Made by a program: the position numbers and the translations under genes
In this document: positions 36,751 through 45,696 of the stretch, piece after piece
Position numbering within the stretch: position 1 is the stretch's first letter
Layout of the letters: the number at the start of each line of letters is the position of its first letter
Notes under the pieces: generated by a model
The model's database searches: none
Seen by the model: the letters and a program-made list of their open reading frames with translations, nothing else
What the model was told of the DNA's origin: nothing
Source: an uncultured Bacteroidales bacterium
GTDB lineage: Bacteria > Bacteroidota > Bacteroidia > Bacteroidales > Paludibacteraceae
Assembly (NCBI GenBank): GCA_902785605.1
Contig: CACZZL010000001.1
Coordinates: 124,001-188,000, forward strand
Reading direction: 5' to 3'
Length of the DNA stretch: 64,000 nt

Positions 36751-38846
36751 TACTCAATAAAACCTTTGCGACGAAGCAGGTTGTTAGGATCGGCCTCTTT
36801 TCCGCGGAACTCAATATACAGTTCCTGTGCGTCCCGCGTACCGCCTTGCTCAAGCAAGTGACGGAAACGTTTGGCCGTCTCGGCGTCGAACAGGTCACCC
36901 GTCTCTTTGAACGCTGCGAAAGCGTCGGCATCGAGTACAGCAGCCCAGGTGTAGCTGTAGTAGCCTGCTTCGTAACCCGTGGTGAAGATATGGTTGTAGA
37001 ACGTCGGACGATAACGAACGATGATCTCGTCGATCATACCCATCTTATCCAGACTCGCTTTCTCAAACGCATTCACATCGAGTCCTTCGGCACTCGTCAA
37101 CTCATGGAAATCCATATCCAGGATCGACGCACTCAGTAACTCGGTCGTCACAAAACCCTGGTTGAACTTACCGGCTTTGTTGATCTTCTCGATCAGTTCG
37201 TCCGGTATCACTTCACCCGTCTGGTAATGGAACGCATAGGTCTTGAGCACCTCCGGTTCGTAGGCGTAGTTCTCCATGAACTGGCTCGGCAGCTCGACGA
37301 AGTCACGCGGGGTGTTCGTGCCGCTGAGCGATTTATAGTGCGCCTTGCTCATCAGGCCGTGCAGCGCATGACCGAACTCATGGAACAGGGTTTCTACATC
37401 GTCCATCGAGAGCAGCGACGGGTTACCTGCGGTCGGTTTGTTGAAGTTACCTACGTTGATGATGACAGGACGATGATCTACACCCTCTGCATCGATATAC
37501 TGCGGCAGGATATTGTTCATCCATGCGCCCGGACGTTTGCCGGCACGCGGGAAATAGTCGGTGTACAGAATACCGACGAGCTCACCCTCTGCATCCGTCA
37601 CCTTGAATACCTCTACATCGGGGTTATACACCGGCATGTTCTTCAGCTGCTCGAACTGCAGGCCGTACAACTTGGTGGCCACACCGAACGCACCCATGCG
37701 CACGTTGCTCAACTCGAAATACGGTTTGAGTTCTTCCTCGTCCAGCGCATACTTAGCTTTGCGCAGTTTCTCGGCGTAGTACCACCAATCCCATGGTTGC
37801 AGTTTCTCGCCCGGCATATCTTGGTCTAACAACTGTTGCAGCGCAGCTGCTTCACGCTTGGCAGCCTCCAGCGACGGTGCCCAAACGGACTGAAGGAAAG
37901 CGTCCACGGTCTGATGGTTCTTGGCCATACAGTCAGCCAGGATATAATCCGCAGCATTGTCATAGCCGAACAACTGTGCTTTCTCGATACGGAGCTCCAT
38001 CTCGCGGATGATGACCGCTTTGTTGTCATGGTCATTGTCGTGGTTGGCACGGGTGGTGTAGTCCATGAGCAGCTGCTTACGCAGTTCGCGGTTCTCGCAG
38101 TACTGCAGTACCGGCGTAAAGGAGGTACGCTTCGGGGTGAACAACCACTCGCCCGGGTGACCCGCTGCGGCTGCCTCTTCGGCTGCGGCTGCTTTGGCAC
38201 TCTCCGGCAGACCGGCTAACAAAGCCTCGTCGGTGATGAAACGCTTCACGTCCTCGCTGTTGGTCTCGGCTACCACGTTGTTACCGAACTGCAACGAGAG
38301 CAGACTCAGCTCTTCGTTGATCGCTTTCAGACGCTCTTTCTTGTCCTCCGGCAGGTTGGCTCCGTTATTGGCAAACGACTTATAGGTCTCCGTCACCAGA
38401 CGCATCTGCTCGGGGTTAAGACCCAACTGCTCACGCTGGTCATAGACGAACTTAACGCGTTGGAAGAGCGAGTCGTTGAGGATAATGCCGTCATTGAGTG
38501 CACTCAACATCGGGTACACTTTTTCGGCAATCTCGTTCATCTCATCATTACCGTCTGCTTCGAGCACGTTGAAGAACACGCCCTGTACACGCTCCAGCAG
38601 CATACCGGTGCGGTCGAGGGCCACAATGGTATTCTCGAATGTCGGTTCGTCGGGGTTGTTCACGATAGCGGATACTTCCGCTTGTTGCTCTGCGATAGCG
38701 GCCTCAAAAGCCGGCAGGTAATGATCTAATTGAATCTTGTTGAATGCCGGTACTCCGTACGGCGTGTTGGGCTGATCCAACAAGGGGTTGGTGTTGCATG
38801 CTAATAAACTCATAGCAATGACTCCTACTGTTAAAATCTTTTTCAT
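36750..38846 (-). CDS. dcp: M3 family metallopeptidase (Dcp-like), lipoprotein
   Basis: 698 aa zinc peptidase of the thimet oligopeptidase/peptidyl-dipeptidase Dcp family. Signal peptide with lipobox SLLAC (Cys17). Zinc motif FHEFGHALHGL (~486-496) with the downstream Glu in the following helix; C-terminal TTGYEAGYYSYTWAA is characteristic of the family. Probably in the periplasm, cutting dipeptides from short peptides. Lies 11 bp after the AsmA-like gene. Family certain; Dcp versus OpdA specificity is not. Confidence 0.93.
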   Translation of the reverse strand: MKKILTVGVIAMSLLACNTNPLLDQPNTPYGVPAFNKIQLDHYLPAFEAAIAEQQAEVSAIVNNPDEPTFENTIVALDRTGMLLERVQGVFFNVLEADGNDEMNEIAEKVYPMLSALNDGIILNDSLFQRVKFVYDQREQLGLNPEQMRLVTETYKSFANNGANLPEDKKERLKAINEELSLLSLQFGNNVVAETNSEDVKRFITDEALLAGLPESAKAAAAEEAAAAGHPGEWLFTPKRTSFTPVLQYCENRELRKQLLMDYTTRANHDNDHDNKAVIIREMELRIEKAQLFGYDNAADYILADCMAKNHQTVDAFLQSVWAPSLEAAKREAAALQQLLDQDMPGEKLQPWDWWYYAEKLRKAKYALDEEELKPYFELSNVRMGAFGVATKLYGLQFEQLKNMPVYNPDVEVFKVTDAEGELVGILYTDYFPRAGKRPGAWMNNILPQYIDAEGVDHRPVIINVGNFNKPTAGNPSLLSMDDVETLFHEFGHALHGLMSKAHYKSLSGTNTPRDFVELPSQFMENYAYEPEVLKTYAFHYQTGEVIPDELIEKINKAGKFNQGFVTTELLSASILDMDFHELTSAEGLDVNAFEKASLDKMGMIDEIIVRYRPTFYNHIFTTGYEAGYYSYTWAAVLDADAFAAFKETGDLFDAETAKRFRHLLEQGGTRDAQELYIEFRGKEADPNNLLRRKGFIE

Positions 38847-38857
38847 ATCTGTAAAAA

Positions 38858-41800
38858 TTATTTGATTCGCACATTGCGTTCCATGGACTGTTTGATGCGT
38901 TCGCGCAGTTCACGGGATTGCGTGTCGACTTTCTGATACCAGTGCGGTTTGAAGTCCTGCGCGAACTTACACTTGGCGAGTTTGATCTGCAGGTCGTCCA
39001 TCGTACCGCTCACGTTCACGCCCAGGTAGATCGGGCTGAGCACGTTGATATCGTAGTCGAAGGTCATGTTCGTGTTGTGCCGTCCGCCGAGTGCGACCAT
39101 GTAGTTATCCATCTGCACGCAGAGCGGGTACACATCGATCTCGTTCTTGTAGATCGTGATCTCGGCATTGATGGAGTCGATCTTGTTCTCGGTCTTTTTG
39201 TTGAACAGCAGCAACTTACTGATCTTATCGAAGGTCTCGCCGTCCAGTACCACCAGGTCTTTGGCCGTCAAGGCTGCCGCACCGCGCAGGGTGCTCATCT
39301 TCGGTTTGTACTGGCTGTTGGTGTAGGTCTCGGCGGCCAGGTGGAACTCCGCTGCGCCTTGGAAACTGCTCAGCATCGGCACCATCTCTTCCAAGCCCGG
39401 GATCATCGTCAGCAACTCATCTATGTCCACATCGATCATATGGTAGTCCATACCGATATACAGGTGATTGCGGCGCGGGGTGCGGTACATAGCCGTCAAC
39501 TGCAACTTGGCTGCGCGGCATACGAAACCCACCTCGTCCAGGATCAGCGTGCCTTCGTTGAGGTAGATACCTCCCTTCAGATCCTTGGCGACTTGGTTGA
39601 ACACGACCACTTCCTGCATATGCGTATGCAGCGCCAGGTTCACATCGGTCGGAACAAGGAACGGCTCGGATTCCGTTTTCACGGAATCATTGGTGACGGG
39701 TGATTGGTCATTGGTGACAGGTGCCTCTTCTTCGCTACCGCTGTCGGCGCTGAACCATGCCATGAGCTGATTCGCATCGCAGTGATTGGAGACAACCTCC
39801 AGTTCGCCTTCCAGCACCGCTTCGTGTTTGAACCATTTGCCGATATGACGAATGTTACCTTTGAGGTTGATGTCTGAGTTACCCAACTCAATGCGTGAGT
39901 TATCAATGCTCATCTCGCGGTTCGAGTAACTGAACTCAATAGACGGGATATAGACTGTCTCCGGCAGACGCTCCGGCAGTTCCAGTTCACCTTGCTTAAG
40001 GTTGATCTTCAACCGCGGGTTCCACTGCAGCAGCACGTTCTCACCGTTTCGGTTATACCGTGCACCCACTTCCAGATCCAGTTTCTCGGTCTTCGCTTTC
40101 AGTTCCTCACCCATGCGTGCCTGCAGACCGTCGGTGCGCAGGTCCGCTTTGAGTCGCGGAGCGGATTTGTCTTTGCGTCCGCCGCTCAGGGCTGCTTTCA
40201 GTTCGGAGCGTTGGAGGTTGGCTGTTATGTCCTGATAGAACCCGTCCAGCGCGTCACAACGCAGTTCGGCTTGCAGCACCGGCATGACGGTCGTGTCCTT
40301 GGTGTTGTACTCGGCATACGCTTTCATATCCGGTGCGTCGATCGTACCGCCCATCGAATCCATCTCCAGTTCAACCATGCGGTCGGACTGCAGGCTCACT
40401 GCAGCATACAATACCGGGTCGTTGCTCAGCACGTTTCCGCTCTCCAGGCAGATCACCGATTGCTTGAGCGCCGCTTTCAGCGGGGTCGTCATCTCAAAGT
40501 CCACTTTCTCGGTCTCCAAGTCGATACGGGCCCAGTTGACCTTGGGTTTGGAGGGTTGGCTGTTCGGTATCTGCACGCGAGCGTGCGTCTTGGGCAGGTC
40601 TGCCATCATGCCGTCCTGCGCGTAATGGATATCCTTGAGGTTCATGTCCGCGCTGATGCGTCCTTTGTGCAAACGCATCTCGCTCAGGTCGCTCAGACGA
40701 ATCTTGGCTTGGGCTGTACCCGCTGCCTGACCGCTCAGTCGCATGCCCTTGGGCAGGAACGCTTTGAAGTCCGGAATACGGGCATCGATGTCGGCTTGGA
40801 TATCCAGGAGCATGTCCGATTGGATATCGCTGATGGTGCCTTTGGCTTCCAGACGGCTGTTCCACAGCTGCGCTTGTGCCTTATGCAAGGTCACAACCGG
40901 CATCTGCGTGTCGCTGTACGTACCTTTTGCGGTGGCGTCCAAGGCAATTGAACCTTTCAACTTATAGGACGCAATCGACTTGGTGAACCGCTCCGGCACA
41001 AGGGCCAGCAGGGTCTCGATGTTCCAGGTGTCGGTTGTCAAGCGCACGTCCATGTCGATGGAGTCGTGCAGCGTGACTTCGCCTTCAGCGCGCAAGTTCA
41101 GATCGTTGACTGCCAGCCGGGCACCGTCCAATGCAAAGTGCATCGAGTCGAGGTTCATCGCCATCGGGGCAATCAATTCGATATGCAGACTGTCAGCATA
41201 AGTCTCGCCTTTGAGTCGGGCATATATGTCTTGTGCGTCCAAGGCGATGAGCATGTCGTCCCAACTGGCTGCTTTGGCACTCAGGTCGGTTGCACCGATG
41301 GATGCCTGAATCGTGTCCTTGTCGTCCACGAACGTGAGGACATCGGCTTGCAGGTGCAGGCCGTCCACGGTCAACTGATCGAACGGCAGCGAGAAAGCGG
41401 TCGTGTCCTCTTCGGTTGTATCCGGTGAGGTGACGAACACGTCACTCAGGTTGGTCGTGCCGTCCTGTGCGATGTAGAAATGGACCGTTGCCTCTTCCAA
41501 TGCTGCCTCATAGATATGCAGGTTCTTGTGGTTAATGAACTCCATCACATCGACGGTGGCGGTCAGGTGCTGCGCACAAACGACGGTGTCGCTCTGTGCC
41601 CCCTCCATCGGGTTGATCAGCAGCAACTTGTCGGCACGCAGACCAAAACGGGGGAAAGTGGAGAAGAAAGTCAACTCCACTTCGCCGATCTCGTGCTCGC
41701 AGGTGATGTACTTAGCTGCTGCCTGGCGGGCAATCGGTGTCAGGCGCTCCGGCGTGAAAACGATATAGATCGCTACGCTGGCGGTGATCACGACCGTCAG

Positions 41801-41860
41801 CACCAGGCCTAACAGGGTCCAGCCTAGGACTTTGAGGGTTGTTTTAACGCCTTTTTTCAT
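38858..41860 (-). CDS. AsmA-like envelope protein
   Basis: 1000 aa. An N-terminal membrane helix (~residues 10-32) is followed by a long beta-rich body typical of AsmA/TamB-type proteins, which form hydrophobic grooves for lipid transport between membranes. The start (VLGWTLLGLVLTVVI, ARQAAAKYITC) and the ending (DLQIKLAKCKFAQDF) fit the large AsmA family of this phylum. Residues ~713-723 (VTNDQSPVTND) are encoded by a heptamer array. Overlaps the upstream lipoprotein gene by 4 bp (ATGA). Confidence 0.82.
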   Translation of the reverse strand: MKKGVKTTLKVLGWTLLGLVLTVVITASVAIYIVFTPERLTPIARQAAAKYITCEHEIGEVELTFFSTFPRFGLRADKLLLINPMEGAQSDTVVCAQHLTATVDVMEFINHKNLHIYEAALEEATVHFYIAQDGTTNLSDVFVTSPDTTEEDTTAFSLPFDQLTVDGLHLQADVLTFVDDKDTIQASIGATDLSAKAASWDDMLIALDAQDIYARLKGETYADSLHIELIAPMAMNLDSMHFALDGARLAVNDLNLRAEGEVTLHDSIDMDVRLTTDTWNIETLLALVPERFTKSIASYKLKGSIALDATAKGTYSDTQMPVVTLHKAQAQLWNSRLEAKGTISDIQSDMLLDIQADIDARIPDFKAFLPKGMRLSGQAAGTAQAKIRLSDLSEMRLHKGRISADMNLKDIHYAQDGMMADLPKTHARVQIPNSQPSKPKVNWARIDLETEKVDFEMTTPLKAALKQSVICLESGNVLSNDPVLYAAVSLQSDRMVELEMDSMGGTIDAPDMKAYAEYNTKDTTVMPVLQAELRCDALDGFYQDITANLQRSELKAALSGGRKDKSAPRLKADLRTDGLQARMGEELKAKTEKLDLEVGARYNRNGENVLLQWNPRLKINLKQGELELPERLPETVYIPSIEFSYSNREMSIDNSRIELGNSDINLKGNIRHIGKWFKHEAVLEGELEVVSNHCDANQLMAWFSADSGSEEEAPVTNDQSPVTNDSVKTESEPFLVPTDVNLALHTHMQEVVVFNQVAKDLKGGIYLNEGTLILDEVGFVCRAAKLQLTAMYRTPRRNHLYIGMDYHMIDVDIDELLTMIPGLEEMVPMLSSFQGAAEFHLAAETYTNSQYKPKMSTLRGAAALTAKDLVVLDGETFDKISKLLLFNKKTENKIDSINAEITIYKNEIDVYPLCVQMDNYMVALGGRHNTNMTFDYDINVLSPIYLGVNVSGTMDDLQIKLAKCKFAQDFKPHWYQKVDTQSRELRERIKQSMERNVRIK
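39689..39723 (-). repeat. heptamer array in the AsmA-like gene (ATTGGTG family)
   Basis: Five units on the plus strand: ATTGGTG, ACGGGTG, ATTGGTC, ATTGGTG, ACAGGTG. The reverse complement, read in the gene, is of the same AATGACC type as the preA array and gives nearly the same peptide (TNDQSP). Confidence 0.9.
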
Positions 41861-42312
41861 TTGGTCTCAACAACTTTGGAGAAATAGAACTTATTGCTGG
41901 AGCGGTCTTTCTCGTAGTACTCGAGGTCCGTGGAGGTCAGTTTGGTGACCACATACACCTTGGGTATCTCCGCACCGCCGTTGTCCATGAGATGAATCTC
42001 CGTCAGCTTGCCGTTGGATTCGAATTTATACTTGAACCAACCGTTGCCGTAAGGGAGTAGGTCCTCTTCGAACACGTCCTCTGCCTCGTCCCATTCGCGG
42101 CCGTACAGATAACTGGTCTCATCGGATTGCTCGCTCGTGAAACGTACGAAATGTTCCGTGTTGTTTTCTTGCCACAACGCCTGCAGGCTGCTCAACTGAT
42201 ACGACGGCTCTTTGTCCTTACCGCCTATCATCGAACAACTGCTGAACGCAATTCCCACCAGCGCTACCAGCGCCAAACTGATTACTGATTTCTGAATGCT
42301 GAATGCTTTCAT
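41857..42312 (-). CDS. hypothetical lipoprotein
   Basis: 151 aa with a lipobox AFSSC (Cys26). The rest is a small beta-rich domain (LQALWQENNTEHFVRFTSE, WFKYKFESNGKLTEIHLMD). Not recognised, though it resembles small lipocalin-like lipoproteins of the phylum. The first ~12 codons (MKAFSIQKSVIS) are written in a heptamer array. It sits 2 bp after ileS and overlaps the AsmA-like gene, so it may work in the envelope with that protein. Confidence 0.75.
   Translation of the reverse strand: MKAFSIQKSVISLALVALVGIAFSSCSMIGGKDKEPSYQLSSLQALWQENNTEHFVRFTSEQSDETSYLYGREWDEAEDVFEEDLLPYGNGWFKYKFESNGKLTEIHLMDNGGAEIPKVYVVTKLTSTDLEYYEKDRSSNKFYFSKVVETK
42280..42307 (-). repeat. heptamer array encoding a lipoprotein N-terminus
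   Basis: Plus-strand units GATTACT, GATTTCT, GAATGCT, GAATGCT. On the coding strand they provide codons ~2-11 of the signal peptide n-region. Confidence 0.85.
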
Positions 42313-42314
42313 AA

Positions 42315-45300
42315 TTATGCTTTTTCAATTTTGATGTTCACGTTATAACCGTCCATCTCGACAGCCTCACCTTGTACGTCGGTTGCCAACTGCAATGAAG
42401 TAGCCAATACCTGACCGGCGATATACTCGTTGCAATGCAGCACGGCGTTGTGGATCTCTTTGCGATCTTCGATGCTCACCTTAATGCGGTCGGTGATCTC
42501 CAAACCGGAAGACTTACGCAGGTTTTGGATGCGGTTAATGAGCTCACGGGCAATTCCTTCCTCGATCAGTTCGTCCGTCAATTCGATATCGAGCGCGATC
42601 GTAAGAATACCGTTGTTGGCCACAAGCCATCCCGGCATGTCCTCGGTGATGATCTCCACATCTTCGGGCACAAGCGTGTAGTCGAGTAGGGTGAACTGTC
42701 CGTCAGTTTCCATCTTAGCGATATCGTCTTGACTCATCGCGGTGATAGCCGCAGCCAGCTCTTTCATCTTACCACCCACTTTCTTACCGAGCACTTTGAA
42801 CTGCGGTTTGATCTTCTTAACCAGTTTGATCTCACTCTGCTCGGCCGGTACGATGACCAGTTCCTTGACGTTCACCTCGCTCTTGATGAGGTCGGCTACG
42901 TGCAGCAACGCATCGGTCGTCTCTTGGTCGGGGGTCGGAATGACGGCCTTCTGCAGCGGTTGACGCACGTTCTTCTCCGCACGCTTACGCAGGCTGAGGA
43001 TCGTACTCGTTGCCTGTTGAGCCAAATACATCTGACGCTCCAGGTTGAGGTCAATGAGACTTTCGTCTGCCTTGGGCCAATTGCTCAAGTGGACGGTCTC
43101 TCCCACTAAGTCGCGATAGAGACGGTCGGCATAGAACGGAGCGTTCGGAGCCATGAGTTGGGCAACAGTCTTGAGGCAGGTATAGAGCGTCTCGTAGGCT
43201 GCCTGTTTGTCGGCATTCATCTCACCGCCCCAGAAACGTTTACGGTTGAGACGCACGTACCAGTTACTGAGGTCATCCTGCACGAAGTCCGAGATCGCAC
43301 GACCGGCTTTGGTCGGCTCGTAGGCCTCGTAGGCTTCGGTCACCTCTTTGACGAGCGAATTGAGCTTTGAGAGAATCCAACGGTCGATTTCTGAATACTG
43401 ACCACTGAATGCTGACGGCTCCCAACCATCCACGTTGGCGTAGAGCGCGAAGAACCCGTAGGTGTTATAGAGGGTGCCGAAGAACTTACGGCGTACCTCG
43501 TCCACGCCTTCGGGGTCGAATTTCAGGTTCTCCCACGGGCTGGAGTTAGTCAGCATGTACCAGCGTACGGCATCGGCGCCATAGGTGTCGAGCGCACCGA
43601 ACGGATCGACGGCATTACCCAGACGCTTGGACATCTTGTTACCGTTCTTATCGAGCACGAGGCCGTTGGAGATGACGTTCTTGTACGCCACCGTGCCTTC
43701 GATCATCGTATGGATCGCGTGGAGTGTGAAGAACCAACCGCGGGTCTGGTCTACTCCTTCGGAGATGAAATCGGCCGTGCGCGGTGCATCGGCGTGCTCG
43801 AAGGGGTAGTGGTTTTGTGCGTACGGCATGGCTCCTGAATCGAACCAAACGTCGATCAGGTCCAACTCACGTTTCATCGGCTTGCCCGACGGCGAGACGA
43901 GAACGATGTTATCCACATACGGACGGTGCAGGTCGATCACCGACGGGTCGTAGTTGGCTTTGGAGTAGTCGCCTACCACATGCTTCGGCCAAGGGTTCGC
44001 CTTCATGAAGCCCGCCTTGACGGATTTATCGATCTCTGCGAACAACTCTGCGATCGAACCGATGCAGATCTCTTCCTGTCCGTCTTCGGTACGCCAGATC
44101 GGCAGCGGAGTACCCCAGTAACGGCTGCGGCTGAGGTTCCAATCGTTGAGGTTGTTGAGCCATTGGCCGAAACGACCGGTTCCCGTCGATTCGGGTTGCC
44201 AGTTAATGGTCTTATTGAGCGCGATCATGTCCTCGCGTGCTTTGGTCGATTGGATGAACCAGCTGTCGAGCGGGTAGTAGAGTACAGGTTTGTCGGTACG
44301 CCAGCAGTGCGGATAGGAGTGTACATGCTTCTCGGTCTTGAGCAGACGACCGTCACTTTTCATTTCCAGACAGAGATGCAGATCAAGTGATTCGGCTTTG
44401 GCTGCTGCCACCTCGTCGTACTTACCGTCCACGGTGAACTGCGGGTCATAGGCGTTCTTCACCCACCGGCCGGCATACTTACCGTATAGTTCGGTGTTGA
44501 CGTTCGCAGCTACCCATTCGGGATCCAGGTCGTCGATGTTCCAGTACTTACCGGTGAAATCAACCATCGGGCGCGGGCCGTAGTTCTTGGTCTGCATGTA
44601 CAGACCCGGTACACCGGCTGCGTCTCCCACTTTCTTATCGTCCGCACCGAAAGTCGGGGCGATATGCACAATACCTGTTCCATCTTCGGTCGTCACGTAG
44701 TCACCCGGGATGACACGGTATGCACCCGGTCCCGGGTTCACCCACGGGAAGAGGGGTTCGTACTCGAGTCCTACGAGGTCCGTACCTTTGTAGCGGGCTA
44801 CGATGTTGGCGTTCTCGAAGTATGCGGACAAACGTGCCTCGGCCAGAATGATATGTTCACCACTCTCCAGTTCGATCTCGACGTAGTCGATCTTCGGTCC
44901 TACGCACAGCGCGGTGTTCGAAGGCAAGGTCCACGGAGTCGTCGTCCATGCGATGATATAAGTATTCTCGCCAATTTTTAATTTTTCATTTTTAATTTTT
45001 AATTTAAACTTAGCGGTGCAGGTCAGATCCTTCACATCGCGGTAACAACCCGGTTGGTTGAGCTCGTGCGAACTCAGACCCGTGCCGGCAGCCGGCGAGT
45101 AGGGTTGAATGGTGTAACCCTTATAGAGGTAACCTTTCTTATAGAGCTCTTTGAGCAGGTACCACAGGGTCTCGATATACTTGTTGTCGTACGTGATATA
45201 CGGGTCGTCGAGGTCCACCCAATAACCCATCTGCTTGGTGAGGTTGGTCCACTCGCGCGTGTACTTCATCACCTCACGGCGGCAAGCCGCGTTGTACTCA

Positions 45301-45644
45301 TCGACGCTGATCTTCTTACCGATATCCTCTTTGGTGATGCCGAGCATCTTCTCCACACCCAACTCAACCGGCAGACCGTGGGTGTCCCAACCGGCTTTAC
45401 GACGCACCTGATAGCCCTGCATCGTCTTGAACCGGCAGAACGTATCTTTGATCGTACGTGCCATCACGTGGTGAATACCCGGCATACCGTTCGCCGAAGG
45501 GGGACCTTCGAAGAACAGGAACTGCGGATGTCCCTCACGGGTGCTGATACTCTTCTCAAACAGGTTTTCTTCTTCCCATTTTGCCAGCACCTCTTTGCTC
45601 AGCGCCGGCAAGTTTAATCCTTTGTATTCGTTAAATTTTTTCAT
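42315..45644 (-). CDS. ileS: isoleucyl-tRNA synthetase
   Basis: 1109 aa, the long class I type. HIGH-type motif in ANGMPGIHHVMA (~50-61), CP1 editing domain marked by WTTTPWTLPSNTAL (~228-241), KMSKR motif NKMSKRLGNAVDP (~666-678), and anticodon-binding and C-terminal domains complete. Two heptamer arrays encode loops: KFKLKIKNEKLKIGE just before the WTTTPWTLPSN motif, and SAFSGQYSEIDR near residue 745. Both sites are variable in homologues. No T-box leader is seen. Lies 52 bp after the C69 peptidase gene. Confidence 0.97.
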   Translation of the reverse strand: MKKFNEYKGLNLPALSKEVLAKWEEENLFEKSISTREGHPQFLFFEGPPSANGMPGIHHVMARTIKDTFCRFKTMQGYQVRRKAGWDTHGLPVELGVEKMLGITKEDIGKKISVDEYNAACRREVMKYTREWTNLTKQMGYWVDLDDPYITYDNKYIETLWYLLKELYKKGYLYKGYTIQPYSPAAGTGLSSHELNQPGCYRDVKDLTCTAKFKLKIKNEKLKIGENTYIIAWTTTPWTLPSNTALCVGPKIDYVEIELESGEHIILAEARLSAYFENANIVARYKGTDLVGLEYEPLFPWVNPGPGAYRVIPGDYVTTEDGTGIVHIAPTFGADDKKVGDAAGVPGLYMQTKNYGPRPMVDFTGKYWNIDDLDPEWVAANVNTELYGKYAGRWVKNAYDPQFTVDGKYDEVAAAKAESLDLHLCLEMKSDGRLLKTEKHVHSYPHCWRTDKPVLYYPLDSWFIQSTKAREDMIALNKTINWQPESTGTGRFGQWLNNLNDWNLSRSRYWGTPLPIWRTEDGQEEICIGSIAELFAEIDKSVKAGFMKANPWPKHVVGDYSKANYDPSVIDLHRPYVDNIVLVSPSGKPMKRELDLIDVWFDSGAMPYAQNHYPFEHADAPRTADFISEGVDQTRGWFFTLHAIHTMIEGTVAYKNVISNGLVLDKNGNKMSKRLGNAVDPFGALDTYGADAVRWYMLTNSSPWENLKFDPEGVDEVRRKFFGTLYNTYGFFALYANVDGWEPSAFSGQYSEIDRWILSKLNSLVKEVTEAYEAYEPTKAGRAISDFVQDDLSNWYVRLNRKRFWGGEMNADKQAAYETLYTCLKTVAQLMAPNAPFYADRLYRDLVGETVHLSNWPKADESLIDLNLERQMYLAQQATSTILSLRKRAEKNVRQPLQKAVIPTPDQETTDALLHVADLIKSEVNVKELVIVPAEQSEIKLVKKIKPQFKVLGKKVGGKMKELAAAITAMSQDDIAKMETDGQFTLLDYTLVPEDVEIITEDMPGWLVANNGILTIALDIELTDELIEEGIARELINRIQNLRKSSGLEITDRIKVSIEDRKEIHNAVLHCNEYIAGQVLATSLQLATDVQGEAVEMDGYNVNIKIEKA
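43389..43416 (-). repeat. heptamer array in ileS (TACTGAC family)
   Basis: Plus-strand units TTCTGAA, TACTGAC, CACTGAA, TGCTGAC. Encodes SAFSGQYSEI in frame. Confidence 0.85.
44975..45009 (-). repeat. heptamer array in ileS (TTTTTAA family)
   Basis: Plus-strand units TTTTTAA, TTTTTCA, TTTTTAA, TTTTTAA, then TTTAAAC. Encodes the lysine-rich loop FKLKIKNEKLKI in the editing-domain entrance of IleS. Confidence 0.92.
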
Positions 45645-45664
45645 ATATCTGATTCAAAAAAGTC

Positions 45665-45696
45665 CTTTGTACATTGTACATTGTCTCTTTGTACAT
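45665..45696 (-). repeat. heptamer array in the C69-ileS spacer (ATTGTAC family)
   Basis: TTTGTAC, ATTGTAC, ATTGTCT, CTTTGTA and a partial unit. Same family as the greA-HIT spacer; occupies most of the 52-bp spacer and reaches the C69 stop region. Confidence 0.85.

Noticed and set aside
45645-45696. T-box or other amino-acid riboswitch before ileS
   Set aside because: The spacer is only 52 bp, mostly heptamer array, with no room for a T-box.
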